From Trichoplusia ni (lineage: Eukaryota > Arthropoda > Insecta > Lepidoptera > Noctuidae), in assembly GCF_003590095.1 (NCBI RefSeq), contig NC_039499.1, positions 4,216,001-4,280,000 of the forward strand: 64,000 bases of DNA, given 5' to 3'. Positions 26,786 to 39,343 of this stretch are shown one piece after another. The translations under genes were made by a program, and so were the position numbers. Numbering within the stretch: position 1 is the stretch's first letter; the number at the start of each line of letters is the position of its first letter. The notes under the pieces are model-generated. The model was not told the DNA's origin. It saw only the letters and a list, made by a program, of their open reading frames with translations, and ran no database searches.

Positions 26786-29700
26786 ATGTTACTAAAGGTC
26801 GATGTGGTAAGCCCTCTGTAACAGTTCATTAGTCCATAGCCCACTGTTTATACCAATACTAGCCCAGTGTTTTAATTAAAAAAAAAGCTCGACTCGAATA
26901 ATTTTAACACTACTGGTGTTATTTTTTTAAGGTACAAACATTGTATTACAAATATTCTCCTTTTGTAGAGTACTTTTTTTAATTCGGTTGCGTTTCCTGT
27001 TAGGATGTGTCGTACTATATGTATTTTTAAGAACCAACATCATGACTTCGTTTATGCTCAAAAGATGCAATGGTTTATTTACTTGTATCGATATTGGTGC
27101 CGGACTCGTTTCGGATCCAAACGAGTCCTCAATCATGAAATGACGCGGAGGCGGCGTGCCCGCCGAAAATTCTGATAAATACGCGTAGTAAAACCTCACG
27201 AAAGTTAATATATAAATATTAATTGATTTTTCTAGCCTTGTTGATGAAATAATTCTATTGGTTCTTTAATCATATCCTCTGTTACGCATCCCTGGCAGAA
27301 GTACAGACCAAACTAAAAAGACTACCAAAAAAATTAGAAAAAACGTGAACCTATCATAAAAACTCCCTTATAATATATCATATTTAGTTGTATTAAGTAC
27401 TTATTAAGATAAATCAGTGTTGATTGCTTAGTCAAGCCACTAAATACATACGGTACTAAATTATAAGATTTTGATTACATGTAGTATTACAATTTTATGG
27501 CTATTTATATTTATTAATGTTTTAAATTTAAGACTGATGTGATTGTAAATAATGCAATTGAGGATTATACTCGGTGCCGGTGTTAGAGGTGGTCCAGGGT
27601 GGCTTTGGGTAGCTCATAGCTAGGCGTTTTCTGTCTTTCGTGTTAAGAAAGTATGTATAAGTACTTATGTCATAAGTAAATTTATGTATATTGCGATCCT
27701 CGATCACTCTAGGTCTACAATTATATAGCTGTACAGCTACAATGTAAAGTTAAGAAAAAAAAGTGGTAATTTTTGTACTTCCACTTCGTTAGCTCGGGAT
27801 TTTACTTCAGGAAAAACCAAGCTTTTCCTTGTCCACGTCATTACTTATGGTAACTGCTGGATGATATATCTGATGAGCCGCATTATTTCATAATACTCAT
27901 TTCCTCCAGAGGGCGCCACGCTACTCTTATCAAGAACGTAACTTGCCCTAACGCCGGCGCCGATCAAGACGTTCGCGATCTCTCCTCCATCGTTTAAAAT
28001 ATTTAATAATAATAGATACGCCTAATGCGTGCATTATTTCATTTTGTGTTATTTACAATTTTTTCGTTTTATTTCTAATTTATAATGCACATTGCTTGTA
28101 ATTATTTCAATGTATTATTTTACTTATAAATAAGGTGACTTTAAAATGTTTTGTCCATACATGAGCTGGTGACTTATGTAATTTTCTGACAGAATTCTTT
28201 AGCTGTACATTTATAAAACCAAATACCAATTTTCTTCTATTGTAATAGGGATGGTTTATGAGGAAATAAATTATTATCATTCAATTTTGGTCTATTGTTT
28301 GTACTTGTAGAAGTTCGACACGCTTGAATTCCTTTTTGATATCATGTGTACAAGGCATTATTAGTACTGAATATGGTAAAGAAAAACATCGTGAGAAAAC
28401 CAGCACACCTGACAACTTTTCAACCGTGTTTTAAGCCACGTCACGTGCGTTTAATGTTCCACTTCTAGATTTAATTTTAAATCATCCACTACAATAAGTC
28501 TAACTGGACCTGATATGAGGGCTGATCTGATCGTCGGACAGGTTGTATACTAAAACCATTTCATCATTGTTATCTAAGCGTAAAACTGAATACCTTTGTA
28601 TTTATTTCTAAAAGATGCAGAACAACTTTCTTATGCTTTTTTATTGGGATTCTATACTCTTCCTGGATAGTTCCTGGAACAAGTCAGGCAATACCAATAT
28701 TCCAGACACCAAAACTCCAAAGCTGGATTCGGCTGGAAGGACCAGAGTCCTTAATATTGACACCGGGCGGTGTCGCGAGTCGCCCTCTATTTTCGTTTTA
28801 TTTCTTATTACTATAGTAAGTTTCGCGGACTCTTTCTCCTGTCGTATTAAAGAAGGAGACAGAATGCTTTGATTTCGTTGTAAATAAGAGGATTAGTTAT
28901 AATATCAGATTATCTATAAGTAGTTAGATATTTTGGCACATCTTACAAGGTCAATAATAAACTCATTAAGAAAATAAAATAGGTTTATAACTTCATGACG
29001 AAGGTATTTCTAATTCAATGAATACCTTTTTTATTCAATGTAACATGTTTTTATGAATAAGTAGATATGACTGTGTTATAGGTAATACTTAATGACTCAA
29101 CCTGATAATAATTTGATAAGATACCTAAATAATTTTGCTGTAAATCCGCAAAACACACTGTACTTTAAACGGATATTTATACGTTGGATGAAGATAAAAA
29201 AAATTAAGTGATATAGGTATTTTTTATTTACAAAATATTATTTACATTGTATATTATAATGTAAGTACACTTGTAGTATATGACGATGTATAGGTCAAAC
29301 AGTAAAGTAAAAACAATCTAAAAAAGATACTATTTCAAAAATTAGTTTTCTCTTATTAATAATTACTTAAAAGTTAAAGCAATATTATACAATAGGCACC
29401 TACTTGTGGCCTTTCTATACATTGACAAGGTGCCATATTTATTTCATGCATGCCATATGACCATACTGTAAAAGCACAAGGATATTAATTTCAATTATCT
29501 TATAGTGAAAATTGCATTTTAACTGGTACAAAGTCAATTAAAATTGACAAAAAACAAAGAAAGTGATAATTAAAATATTTATGTACGCCACGGCTAAGTT
29601 TAATTCGGCTATAAATCTATGGTAACCCGAAATAGCTTGCTTCCTGTAGTCTACATAATATAATTACTTAAATCGAATCCTAACCACCGGCTTCTGAAAA

Positions 29701-29996
29701 ACTATTCAAATAAATGAAGGTAATTAAGTTGATCAAAAGACAAACAATCAATCGCAGCGCGTGCCGTGACGTTTGACAGGTGATCAATAAACGTTGTTTT
29801 TTTTTTAAATTTTGTGTTGGTCACCAATTAAAGCAGTGACGTTACAGTTGTAAAAAAGAGATGCCGCCCTATAGGAACTGTGTAGAACGCTATCTCTTTT
29901 TCACACCTGCGAGTCTTCTTTCATGAGGAGATAGAAGGTCCACAGTCTTTCAGAATCCAGGAGTTAATCTCTTCTACAACCTAACATTTTACTCCA
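26786..29996. other. Intergenic region between convergent ALKBH4 and tetraspanin 1
   Basis: No gene is recognised. It holds a repeat fragment shared with 35425-35540 (27085-27200). It also holds a GC-rich patch (27905-27990) and a short open frame (28615-28872) containing a GACACCGGGCGGTGTC hairpin, which looks repeat-derived. The 3' UTR of the minus-strand tetraspanin enters from the right; its first minus-strand AATAAA is at 29438-29443. Confidence 0.6.
27085..27200. repeat. Interspersed repeat fragment (copy 1)
   Basis: The stretch around GTTTCGGATCCAAACGAGTC and the following CTCAATCATG recurs, with changes, at about 35436-35467 in the first intron of tetraspanin 1. The match is about 35 bases at high similarity. 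The element class is not identified. Confidence 0.45.
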
Positions 29997-32900
29997 TTAA
30001 GCTGTGCTAGAGACTTGGGGTTCGATATAAACGGTTTCCTGTTCCTTTTTGTGCATTTCCTCGGCTTGGCGTTCCATGATCATGTTCTCTTTGATCTTCC
30101 ACAGCATAAGAGCCTTAACACTCTTCATCTTTCTGATGCATCGAGCCAAAAGAAGAGCGAAGATTATGCCGAGTAACTGCAACAGTAAAATGAAGCGATA
30201 TTTTGAATCTACGAAAGTACAGATTGATATCAAGACGCGATTAACTGATAATGGAATTAATTTTTCATGTGTTGATATGCTGGCATTTAAAATGGGTCCA
30301 GGAACTTCCTCGAGATCAACACAAAATTGAAACAAAAGGAATGGTAACAAAACTAGGTAGGTACTTGACAATAAGTGACTCCGTTTGTCTTCCTTTGTGT
30401 TCGCAGCATATTATTTTTATGGCGAACTTAATACCTACTTGAGGCATTTGGCTGAGACCCGGCAAAATTGGGAATAGCCTAGTATTTAATAGACTCAAAC
30501 CAAATACGTCTTTGTGGGCTGTGGTCCTCAGGGACATTAAATCTTTTAAATATAAAATAAACAGAAATAGAGATATACCAACTAGGTAACGGAACCTCAT
30601 TTGTATCACAACAATATAAATCTAAAATCTAGAGCAAGATAAGAATCGCAACACGAATTTGGTGTTAGATAAAGCTAATTGTGTCGTGTCGTGTAAATAA
30701 TGCTTTATTATCGGGGTTCTTTTCAACAGATTAGGTGCAAATATCATTAATATCGGTCACCTTCATATAGAAGTATTTTTTTGTAATATTTCTTAATAAG
30801 TTATTCAAATTTAGGGTTATGGCTTGTTCTTTGTGACGTATGATACAGGCGTATCATTACCGTTAATCCAGAAAACTAACTGCTCGATAACAGTATTCAG
30901 CAAGATCTAGAAAGTGATCAGAGCTTCAACACTTAAAAACTTAAAACTTACGTTAATAAACATCACTGAGACTCCGAGAACTCCAATGACAGTGGCATTT
31001 TGGACTATCGCGTTAACCAATGCGTTTTTACAACCAGCCGACCACATCCTCGAGCAGAACTCCTCAGCAGTGTTCACGCAACACGTCGCGGGCAACACGA
31101 TGGACACGATGTCGTTGTCCAATTGTTTTGTGACGACAACAGTCGATTGGTTGTTTTTGTATTCCATGCCGATGTAGTCCAAGTAGGAGTCGCTTCCACA
31201 GCAGCCAAGCTAGAAGACAAAAAGTTCAATGAGTCATGTCTCTTAATCAATCAACTGCTGGACATAGGTTTCGCCCAAGTTGCAGCGCAACACCTTATAG
31301 TCTGTGGTCTAGGTAAATACATTCTTTTGGTTAAGTAATTGTTGTCAGTTAAAAGTTATCCGCGAGTAGGGCATTGTCTTTTTCTAGTGTTCCTTGTAGT
31401 ATAAATTTAACAGATCAGCCAAGGTGTAAGACTTACGGAACATGAAAATGCTTCCGGCGTTTTCGATCTTTATTTCCTAAGAATTTTGGAAAATTGCTCT
31501 TGGCTCTTGGTTATTGCAATTATTTTGGTATAACTTTGCTATTCAAAATCAATACACTGACGTCGGTTAATATTCTTCTCATACTTATTAGGGATGTGGA
31601 GTGTATTGGGGTGCATACAAAAAGGGGCTATAAGTCGCATTGAACGTCCCCGACTGGGGATACGCGGCATGTAACTTTAAATAGTACGTTTGAACTTAGC
31701 TCTTTATTCTCTAGTGGCATTCTTCCTAGCTAAGACAGCTTAATCCTACAGTAGAGAGGAAGGGTGGCTTCTCCTTTTCATTCCCTTTTGTGGTACTGGT
31801 ATGTTAAATAAGGATACTAAAGTAAATGAATAAGTAGTTATTACTGATGACACTTAAATATTCCTGTCCTTAAACAACTGTACCTTTGTATCCATTGTGT
31901 TTACTTTTTGTATGTTTGTGCATAACATGCAGTAAACATTTTCAGCTTTTTCAATAAACTAAAATATTATGAGTGTGAGTACTTACAGAACCTTGCAGAA
32001 AGTCGACTTCAGCTTGAATTTCTGGGTCGTTATAGTTCCAGACAGGTACATCAACGTATCTCAGTATTTTGTCAGTGTCCATCGTGAAGGCCAGAATCAC
32101 TATCACCAGTTTGAAGATGAACACCAATATCAAAATAGCTGCATACTGGAAGAATAATAATTAGTCTAATAAGTAAGTATTAAGGAGCTAAAAGCACGAG
32201 GATAAGAACAATGCTTTTAGATAAAAATAGTTTTATTTTTTAAATTTGCAATGCATGTCTTTATTTGTCGCACTGAATGTCGGTAGAAATATTCCATTCT
32301 ATAAAAATACTGATCATATTTAGTCATCGATTAAACGGTGCTTTGGACTGTTACCAGTATTTTAAAGGAGTTTTTGGTAGGTACATTAACGAAAAATCGA
32401 TGTGCATAGCGGTCTAGGCCGTTCGCCTCCACCCATCTCTCAATAGTAGGTACTCAAATAGATGGTACACTACACTTCTTACCATATTGACCATGCAGGT
32501 GCTCTGCTTCAGACTGCCGAAGAATCCGAAGATGGAGATCAGCATGAGCGCCAAGCCGAGGAAGACGCACAAAATGGAGGGGGTCATGAAGCGGCCCACC
32601 TTGGCGCTCTCGTAGAAGAACGTGAAGTCATGGTAGTGGCAGTACACTGAGTTGCCCAGCACTATCATGAGCCCTGCTATGACCTGGAAGGAATTTAACA
32701 GGTTTAGAAAACATAGTGAGAAAGCCAGCCTCCCTGGTAAAGTGTAATTTTAACAATCCAAAAATTGTCGGTGTGGGAGCTTTAATCGGTGTCGGAGAAA
32801 AAAAAGCCAAATTAAGTGGGAGTGGGCTAGTCACGTCGCGCGAATGCCGCCTGACCATGATCTAAAGTGGCAAAAGATAGAGAGTTCAGGAAGAGAAAGG

Positions 32901-35900
32901 GGGAGGCCTTTACCCAGCAGAGGGAACAAAAACAAGCTGTGTAAAGATACGTGCAATTTGCATTTGCAAATATCAAATCATTCATTCATACATTCGATCC
33001 AAAAATATTATCGCAGGCTTACAGCACGTAATCCCAAAATCAACTTTTCCCAAATTCACTGTTAAGATTACCTACTTTTTATCTGTGACAGCGAAAGTAT
33101 CATTTATCATAATGATAAATTGTTTACATTGGTATACTCAAAGAACTTTCCTGTTTATTCGTTGATAGCGTACTATTTGTTAATTGCTAAAAATTGAAAA
33201 TCTATGTCAGTTACGAGAGCAAACATTTATCTTTTATCACCTAACTGTCGTGCTAACAAAGTTCATGAGATAGCTTTTAGTAATACCGTTTTACCCTTTG
33301 GCTACGGTAACCCTAAAAATCTGCGCACTCCGAAAATGAATTATTTGCGGATATCATTACAGTTCCATTGTTTACACATTGCTTGCTTGTGCTTGATGCT
33401 TTGCCCTAAAAATAAATTTTACATAGTGGTTTCTTAGGTTTACGCGAATGTAAGACATTGAAATGAAACTACTTTTACGGATTTTATCGCGGTTTATTTT
33501 TAGATTTTAGTTCCCGACGTTTCGAAACCCTTGGAGGTATCATGGTCACGGGCAGACTATATTTTACAGTGCATGCGTATATGACAATAAGGTGTCTGTT
33601 TCTCAAGTTTTAACATAACTATTTACATTTTTTAAATCTAGAAGTAGTTGAGGAAAAATAAATTTTATATTTGTCACGGTTTTCATCATGCCTCTAATGA
33701 TCAAATTATATAAACTTTTTTTGATCCAATGTAATAGGTACCTAAATTATACATTTCTTGGCATGAATTTAGCATGTTTTGTATTCATGCAAAAAAATCC
33801 AAATCTTTCCATTTCAAAAAGTTCATAAGATCAAAATAATGATAAAAATCGCAAAAAAATAAATTGACTTAAAACATGTAACTATACAAGGCCATTGTAA
33901 TATAACTATTATTTTTAAAATCTCAGTGTCTTAGTACTTTTTGTTCAAAAAAAAATATTACTGAATCAACTAGCCTCCTCCCACGGCTGCACTCGCATGG
34001 ATCTGGTTTATAGGTGCAGAAACATTTACCTATAACTAAGTTATAGCCTAGAATGTCCCACTGCAGAGCAAAGGGCCCATATTCTGCTATTTACAATGGC
34101 CGATAAATGAATGAAATTTGGCTTTAAGTGTAAATTTTCGTATTTTCTTAAGCATTTTTCTAAACAATAAATGGGAAATTCAGTGCAGGACGGGTTACTG
34201 TTATTTTCAAGGTCAATACAATCGACTTTAAATTTTTGCATTGGCAAAATGCTTAAGAGAATAGGAATAATTTCAAATTTTATCCAATTGTCATTCATTC
34301 ATCGGCCATTGTAAAGAGCAAAAACAGTGCCCAGGCCTCGTTCCATATAAGTAATTTCTAAAAGATCACCATAATTGTTACAGCCGTTTAATCGTAAAGC
34401 GGTAACAAATGTACAAAGAACACTTTAAGCCTTTAAAGGACATCCGTGTGAAGTGACATCATAATTTTAGCGTGATATTGTGATGAGTGACTAAAACCAT
34501 TATGATAAAACATAATTTTATCAACTTTGAGTGATACGTAGAAGTTATCGAACCACAAAACAAGTTCATACGAGTAAATTATACTTTGTAAGATTCCTGA
34601 AACGTTTAAAAAGGCATCATTGTGGCCTTAGGATGGTACCATAGCATAAGAAATGACATCACAAGTCCTATTAAAAAAACATTATGGTTATTGAGTTAGA
34701 CATCAGTTATCCCTATCAGACTGAATGTTTTTTCAGACCTTAATTCATCCTAAAATTGGCTTTCTTACTGATATTGACGTCGATTTAAATCGGTAATAAT
34801 TTAATTAAGTAACAATCAATTATAAAACATCATAAAATACTGATTCGATAGGCCTCGTTTTCATTCATACAATACGAATTCATTCAAATCAGTCCAGAAG
34901 TTTACGAGGAGTTTGGTGACAAACACACATACAGTAGTATAATATAAATAGGCTATGTTACAGTGTCTGTCTATAATTGTCTGTATGCATTAAAACGCAG
35001 TAAATTGTGTCGTGAAATGTAGGGATAATAATATTTCAAAACCAACATTTCTAACCAACATTTCAAAACGACTATATTGTATTGTATTTGCGTCTGTTAT
35101 ATATCTATCTGTAACCATTACTTTCCGTTTCTCTAGGACACGTGTTTCTTATTATAGTTACCTAAGGCTTTAGACATTAAATTAAATCTTGTTTGTTTAT
35201 CTCAAGATACTGTCAATGATTTTACAACGAGACTATTTCATGCGAATCCTTTGTTTGGTTATCCTACATTAACGTGCATTTTTTTGAATAAACATAATAT
35301 TGCAAATCCACAAATATTTACATTTTTTATAAGCAAAGCAAATATGTAATGAGGACATTACATATATAAAGAATGATAAAAAAACTATGTTATTATTTAT
35401 TTATTCACTCTCTACTTTATGGGGATTGCACGACTAGTTTCGGACCCAACCGGAGTCCTTAATCATGTGCTGCCGCGGCTAGGTCGCGAGCCGAATAATA
35501 AAATTATAAATCCGCCTCATAAAAGTTATTATTTTAAAGTAATCCCGCATTAAGGAATTTAATCCTTGTGTCGCGGGGGGTTTTACAAACATACAACTCA
35601 CATGCAGAAAGATACCCAGACTCAGAAGAAATTCTTGTCCTACGCGGGGATCGAACCCGCGACCCGTCGCGCAGAGTGGGCTTAGTGTGGTGACCTCAAC
35701 CACTCGACTATCCGTGCAGTCGATCTAATTGTTATGTTAACTTCATAACAAAGCTGTTTATTTTAGCATTTTGTTTTTTGACACGGAAAATGGGTAATTA
35801 TTAAAAAAAAAACATTAAGTACCATATGATTAGGTATGGTCTTCATTTTTTTAAAGTCTTAATTTGGTGACGTCAATAGTACTTTAACGTTTGTAAACAG

Positions 35901-36697
35901 AGTATGTTTGTTTGTGATTACATTATTGTTTATTTCTATCTACAAAAACAATTAAAATGACACAAGAGTTCAGAGTTCCAGAAAAAGGCGTTAATGTTAA
36001 TGTTGCTCCTCGCTTTGTCTTTAAATTACCAATATATTTTTAATCGAATATACATAGTCAGAATAGAGATTCGTGGAAGGATTTGATGGGAAGTGGGACA
36101 CAGTGGGCTAGAGAAAAAAAAATGCATAGTCTAGCAGTTTTCAATACAAGAGCGGTTGGCAGTGGCCTGTTAACTATTTATCAATAATTTTGATAAATAG
36201 TTAACAAATTCCATCGCTGGCAAATCTTAAGAACGGTGAAATGGGGTTATTTGGACTAGCGGGATAAGTAAAGACGGATTTTGTAAAGGAATTACATACT
36301 AACTTCCGTCTTGCCGAATTTATTATCCAGTCAAGCGACAGTTATCATAATCTATTCGTTTATTCGGGAAATTTTTTAAAACTGTTACAAAATCCATTTC
36401 GATTTATACTACCAGTCCTATTCACTATTTTTACCGTTAGTCATAATACTAATGAGCTCCTACGTGTATCTGTCTAGAAAGATCATTGCGCAACGGTGTC
36501 AAAGACAAAACATAATGATCTTACAAGTTAAGTAGGTACGTTATATGCAACCTTCTTTCTATACGATAAAATGTACTCACAATAAACATCGTAGTGATGG
36601 TCAGCAACAGAAATCTAATAGATTTCATGTTGTATTCGGATTCCGTCTTCATAAACGTCATTTTCGGTACATTCACAACAGCAGCGTCGCCAGCCAT
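29997..36697 (-). CDS. Tetraspanin 1 (CD63-like), complete
   Basis: Coding exons in reading order on the minus strand: 36697-36581, 32683-32483, 32145-31987, 31209-30952, 30176-29997. All junctions are phase 0 and the product is 304 residues. ATG 36697 has A at -3 and G at +4. TM1 is at about 29-50, TM2 at 72-96 (LCVFLGLALMLISIFGFFGS), TM3 at about 104-126 (YAAILILVFIFKLVIVILAF) and TM4 at about 229-256. The large extracellular loop carries LGCCGSDSYLDY (CCG at 162-164), PATCC and two further cysteines, six in all, with an NQS glycosylation site. Tetraspanins organise membrane microdomains with integrins and other partners. The cytoplasmic tail is long, charged and helical (about 45 residues, ending VSSTA), unlike the short tail of tetraspanin 3. 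First of three tandem paralogues; its first minus-strand AATAAA downstream is at 29438-29443. Confidence 0.93.
30177..30951 (-). other. Last intron of tetraspanin 1
   Basis: Donor GTAAGT at 30951-30946 and acceptor TTGCAG at 30182-30177. Frames stay open across part of it (30177-30371 and 30316-30609). They lack tetraspanin features, and the exon-exon join reads cleanly through TM4, so I treat this as intron. Confidence 0.8.
32795..32935 (+). mobile_element. LINE (RTE/CR1-like) reverse-transcriptase C-terminal remnant
   Basis: One plus-strand frame reads KWEWASHVARMPPDHDLKWQ and continues to a segment with GRERGRPLP. This resembles the conserved C-terminal segment of arthropod LINE polyproteins, where a KW-x-WAGH-(I/V)-x-R motif is followed by a W-containing stretch and a GR(R/P)xGRP motif. 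Only about 45 codons remain and no upstream polymerase domain is visible, so it is a dead fragment. Confidence 0.6.
33428..33556 (-). mobile_element. Penelope-like element terminal repeat (copy 1)
   Basis: On the minus strand it carries GTGACCATGATACCTCCAAG followed by a CGAAACGTCGGG box. It then has an AAACCGCGATAAAATCCGTA block and ends AGTAGTTTCATTTCAAT. It matches 50104-50260 over most of its length and is therefore a dispersed copy of the same terminal sequence. Confidence 0.6.
34072..34335. mobile_element. CAGGG-type inverted-repeat MITE (copy 1, eroded)
   Basis: The left end reads GGGCCCATATTCTGCTATTT then ACAATGGCCGATAAATGAATG. The right end reads CATTCATTCATCGGCCATTG followed by TAAAGAGC. 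It shares both subterminal ends and much of the interior (for example ATTCCTATTCTCTTAAG in one orientation) with 54740-54994. There is no coding capacity. Confidence 0.65.
35425..35540. repeat. Interspersed repeat fragment (copy 2)
   Basis: Contains AGTTTCGGACCCAACCGGAG followed by TCCTTAATCATG, which matches the copy at 27085-27200. It abuts the SINE at 35544. Confidence 0.45.
35544..35720 (-). mobile_element. tRNA-derived SINE (copy 3)
   Basis: The best preserved minus-strand copy. CCGCATTAAGGAATTTAATC starts the body; GGGATCGAACCCGCGACC is the B-box complement and TCAACCACTCGACTATCCGT the A-box side. Located in tetraspanin 1 intron 1. Confidence 0.75.
36168..36206. repeat. Perfect 17-bp inverted repeat
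   Basis: The left arm 36168-36184 (TGTTAACTATTTATCAA) is the exact reverse complement of 36190-36206, with loop TAATT. It lies in tetraspanin 1 intron 1. Confidence 0.85.
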
Positions 36698-39343
36698 ATT
36701 TAAAAATAACACATGCGACTCAACAGTGCCTTTGTCAACGTTTAGCCGCGGATATCTCGTTGATAACTGGGGAATCTGATAACGATTGTTTTACACACAA
36801 CTCAACGGTTTCCAACGATATATATTACACGGGCACTTATCACATACAAAACCTCGACAGCTCGTCACTCGTGAGTCGTGTTCAACTTCACGTTGAAAAG
36901 TGCTACAAACTACAATAAATACACTCTAAGTAATTATAAATAATGTAAATTATTGTTATTGACAAAACCTTTCTATGTAATCTTTATTATCATTGCTTAT
37001 CTTTTCTTTATCAGCAATTTACTTCTCTAGAACTGTCTCAAGGAACTATCGATTATAAACTCACCTAATTTTATTATTGAAACGCAAAAAAGATTGCTTC
37101 ACTTTAAGTAATTCTCTAGCACAGTGTTCTGACAGACTGTGATTTACTTCGCGTATTATATTCTTACTGTTCAAATTCTTAATGAAATAAACTTGTGTTT
37201 AAAACTTTACTTTTGAAAAGCTAAACATGGTACAAAAAAGGAAGTATAACTAACACTCTAACATCATAAGCCCTTCACAAGGCGTCAGGTCCTTCATGAG
37301 GCGACCCAATTGGTCACAAACGGAACAATTCATCTCGACTGTTCGCCACATAAAGGGTTAATATTCCACCTCCAAGAAACATTGGTGCAATGCTCTTAAT
37401 CTGTATAATATTTTACCTTTACGCCATCCCATGCCCAAGTTCGGTAGTCTCGCCCGGCGCTAAAGCTAAAGCTGGGGAAACCCTTAAAAGGATAAAAATA
37501 ATATGCTCATTGGAAGCTAAAGAACTTGCACAGCTTGGTCGATTCCAACCTTGCTAAGAATGCTGGTTTGTAACTCTAGCAATAATTAGATCTGCCAAGA
37601 AACAGAGCATTGTTGAAAGCTTCTGGGCACCTTTTCGCCTTTGGATAACAAGGATGAAGATTTTTGAAGACTTTTAACACAACACTAAAGAATATTTGTA
37701 TTTGTAAGATGTCGACAATCCACCGTCTCCTTAGCCTGCTTCCTTCGCGAGCGTTTACTTACAGTTGAGTATTATTTATATTTTTGCTACAGGAGCTTTA
37801 GTTATCGGGTTCCTTTTTTACCCTGTGGGTACGGAACCCGCTTCGTAGAGCCGGTGATGCTCCAGGAAACGATGGAAGATGCTCAAACACGTTCCTCAAT
37901 ATATTTCGTTCTGCCTTTAGAACTTTATTCTACATAATTAGCCTCGTCCATAGCTGAATGTAGAACTTCCCCAAAGGCATTCAACCAGCACTGTCTTCAG
38001 CTTTATCCTATTAGAGCTTAGTATGAACCAGTTTTACTGCAGGTCTTATTTAAAATTCCTCGTTTATGTCAATTGTAAGACTATAAACCATGATCTAACG
38101 CCAACCCTTAAGAATAATTCTAAATGCGCTTTACGAAAAATATAATCAATATGCTAAATTGGCTAAATGCTTACTTGTACTCTATTTTATAGAGTAAGAG
38201 CCCGTGGACTCCAGGCCTACGTTATTTTATAAAGGCTGAAACTGTGTCTCCCAACTTTGGTAAGAGCAATGGTCGTAGTGGAGATTTGGGTCATGGTGGC
38301 TTTGGCAGGTAAACGGTACTAACTACCACGGGCTCAGACCATTAGACTCGAAGAACATTTCGAAAAAAATATTCACTGAAAACTAAATCTAATTTTGCAT
38401 GTTAATACTATGTGCTAATGCTAATTCTTTGAGCAGAAAGAGACATACACAAATTATTTAATAACAGAACTGGCAAAGGGTTAAATACACTGATCATTTA
38501 ACGGACGCTGAAGAACGAAACCTACCAGAGTTTGTTTCATATTTTCATGAGCTTCTTATTTCGTATGGTTGTTATACAGCCTTATGCAAGCCTCTGACGT
38601 GGTTTTAAATCGCCCTTGAAAAAATCACTATGCTGGGTTCCTCTCCATGTTTTTCTTTAAAACACTATCTCGAATGCAGGGTGAACATTCTCTAAGCTAA
38701 ATTAGTAGTAGTGTTTATTATAAGTTTATGTACATTAGAGCAAGTGTATCACTAGATTCACAAGCTAATACTAGGAACGGATAGGTAAAAATAAAATGAC
38801 AAAATATTGTATAAATAAAAATATTTCTTTAAAATACTCATTATAATACTTATCGTTTAAAATTATAACAAATACATGAAGTAATTTTAAAGATTTCATT
38901 AATTTCGTAATATTTAAGTACGCTAGACTTATGCTTGATAAAAAAGAAGGAAAAAAACATTAACAACTTTTGGACAGGTAACAAGGAAATTCGCCGAACA
39001 AGTGAAAGGACGCAAGTAAAAATATATATTACAAAGGCAATCAATTATTCTTTAAGAAAACTTATTTTATAATCGGTTGACACTATCTATCCTTAATCAT
39101 AAATCGATATTTTTGGCGCTAAAAATAAAAATGGCGCTCATGAAGGCATTGTTATCCCAAAAGAGTTTTTGGTTAAAATTCTTACGATAAATTCCTAGAA
39201 ACAACGAAATTTAATCCTGATCCTGCAAATGTAACGTATTTCTGTCTAAAATTGATATGTTATTGAAATTGTTTATAACCTGTCATTACATGTAGAAAAA
39301 TTTCGTTTGACATTTGCAGGGCCAAGGCATTGGCCATTCAGCC
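36698..39343. other. Intergenic region between tetraspanins 1 and 2
   Basis: The region upstream of tetraspanin 1 has a minus-strand TATA-like run (TAATATATAT at about 36820-36830). The rest holds a short MITE (38198-38335), repeat fragments at 37255-37500 and 37800-37850, and the 3' UTR of tetraspanin 2. The first minus-strand AATAAA downstream of that gene is at 38714-38719. I see no gene. Confidence 0.6.
38198..38335. mobile_element. 138-bp MITE with 10-bp perfect terminal inverted repeats
   Basis: The left terminus GAGCCCGTGG (38198-38207) is the exact reverse complement of CCACGGGCTC (38326-38335). The interior is non-coding. One intact copy is seen in the window. Confidence 0.55.

Larger units (their letters stand above)
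32684..36580 (-). other. First intron of tetraspanin 1 (3.9 kb)
   Basis: The intron splits TM1. It contains a LINE reverse-transcriptase remnant (32795-32935) and a Penelope-type terminal repeat (33428-33556). It also contains a MITE (34072-34335), a repeat fragment followed by a tRNA-derived SINE (35425-35720) and a perfect 17-bp inverted repeat (36168-36206). Confidence 0.85.

Noticed and set aside
30316..30609. Minus-strand frame with a signal-peptide-like start in the last intron of tetraspanin 1
   Set aside because: No splice sites or homology support it, and exons 4 and 5 of tetraspanin 1 join directly through TM4.
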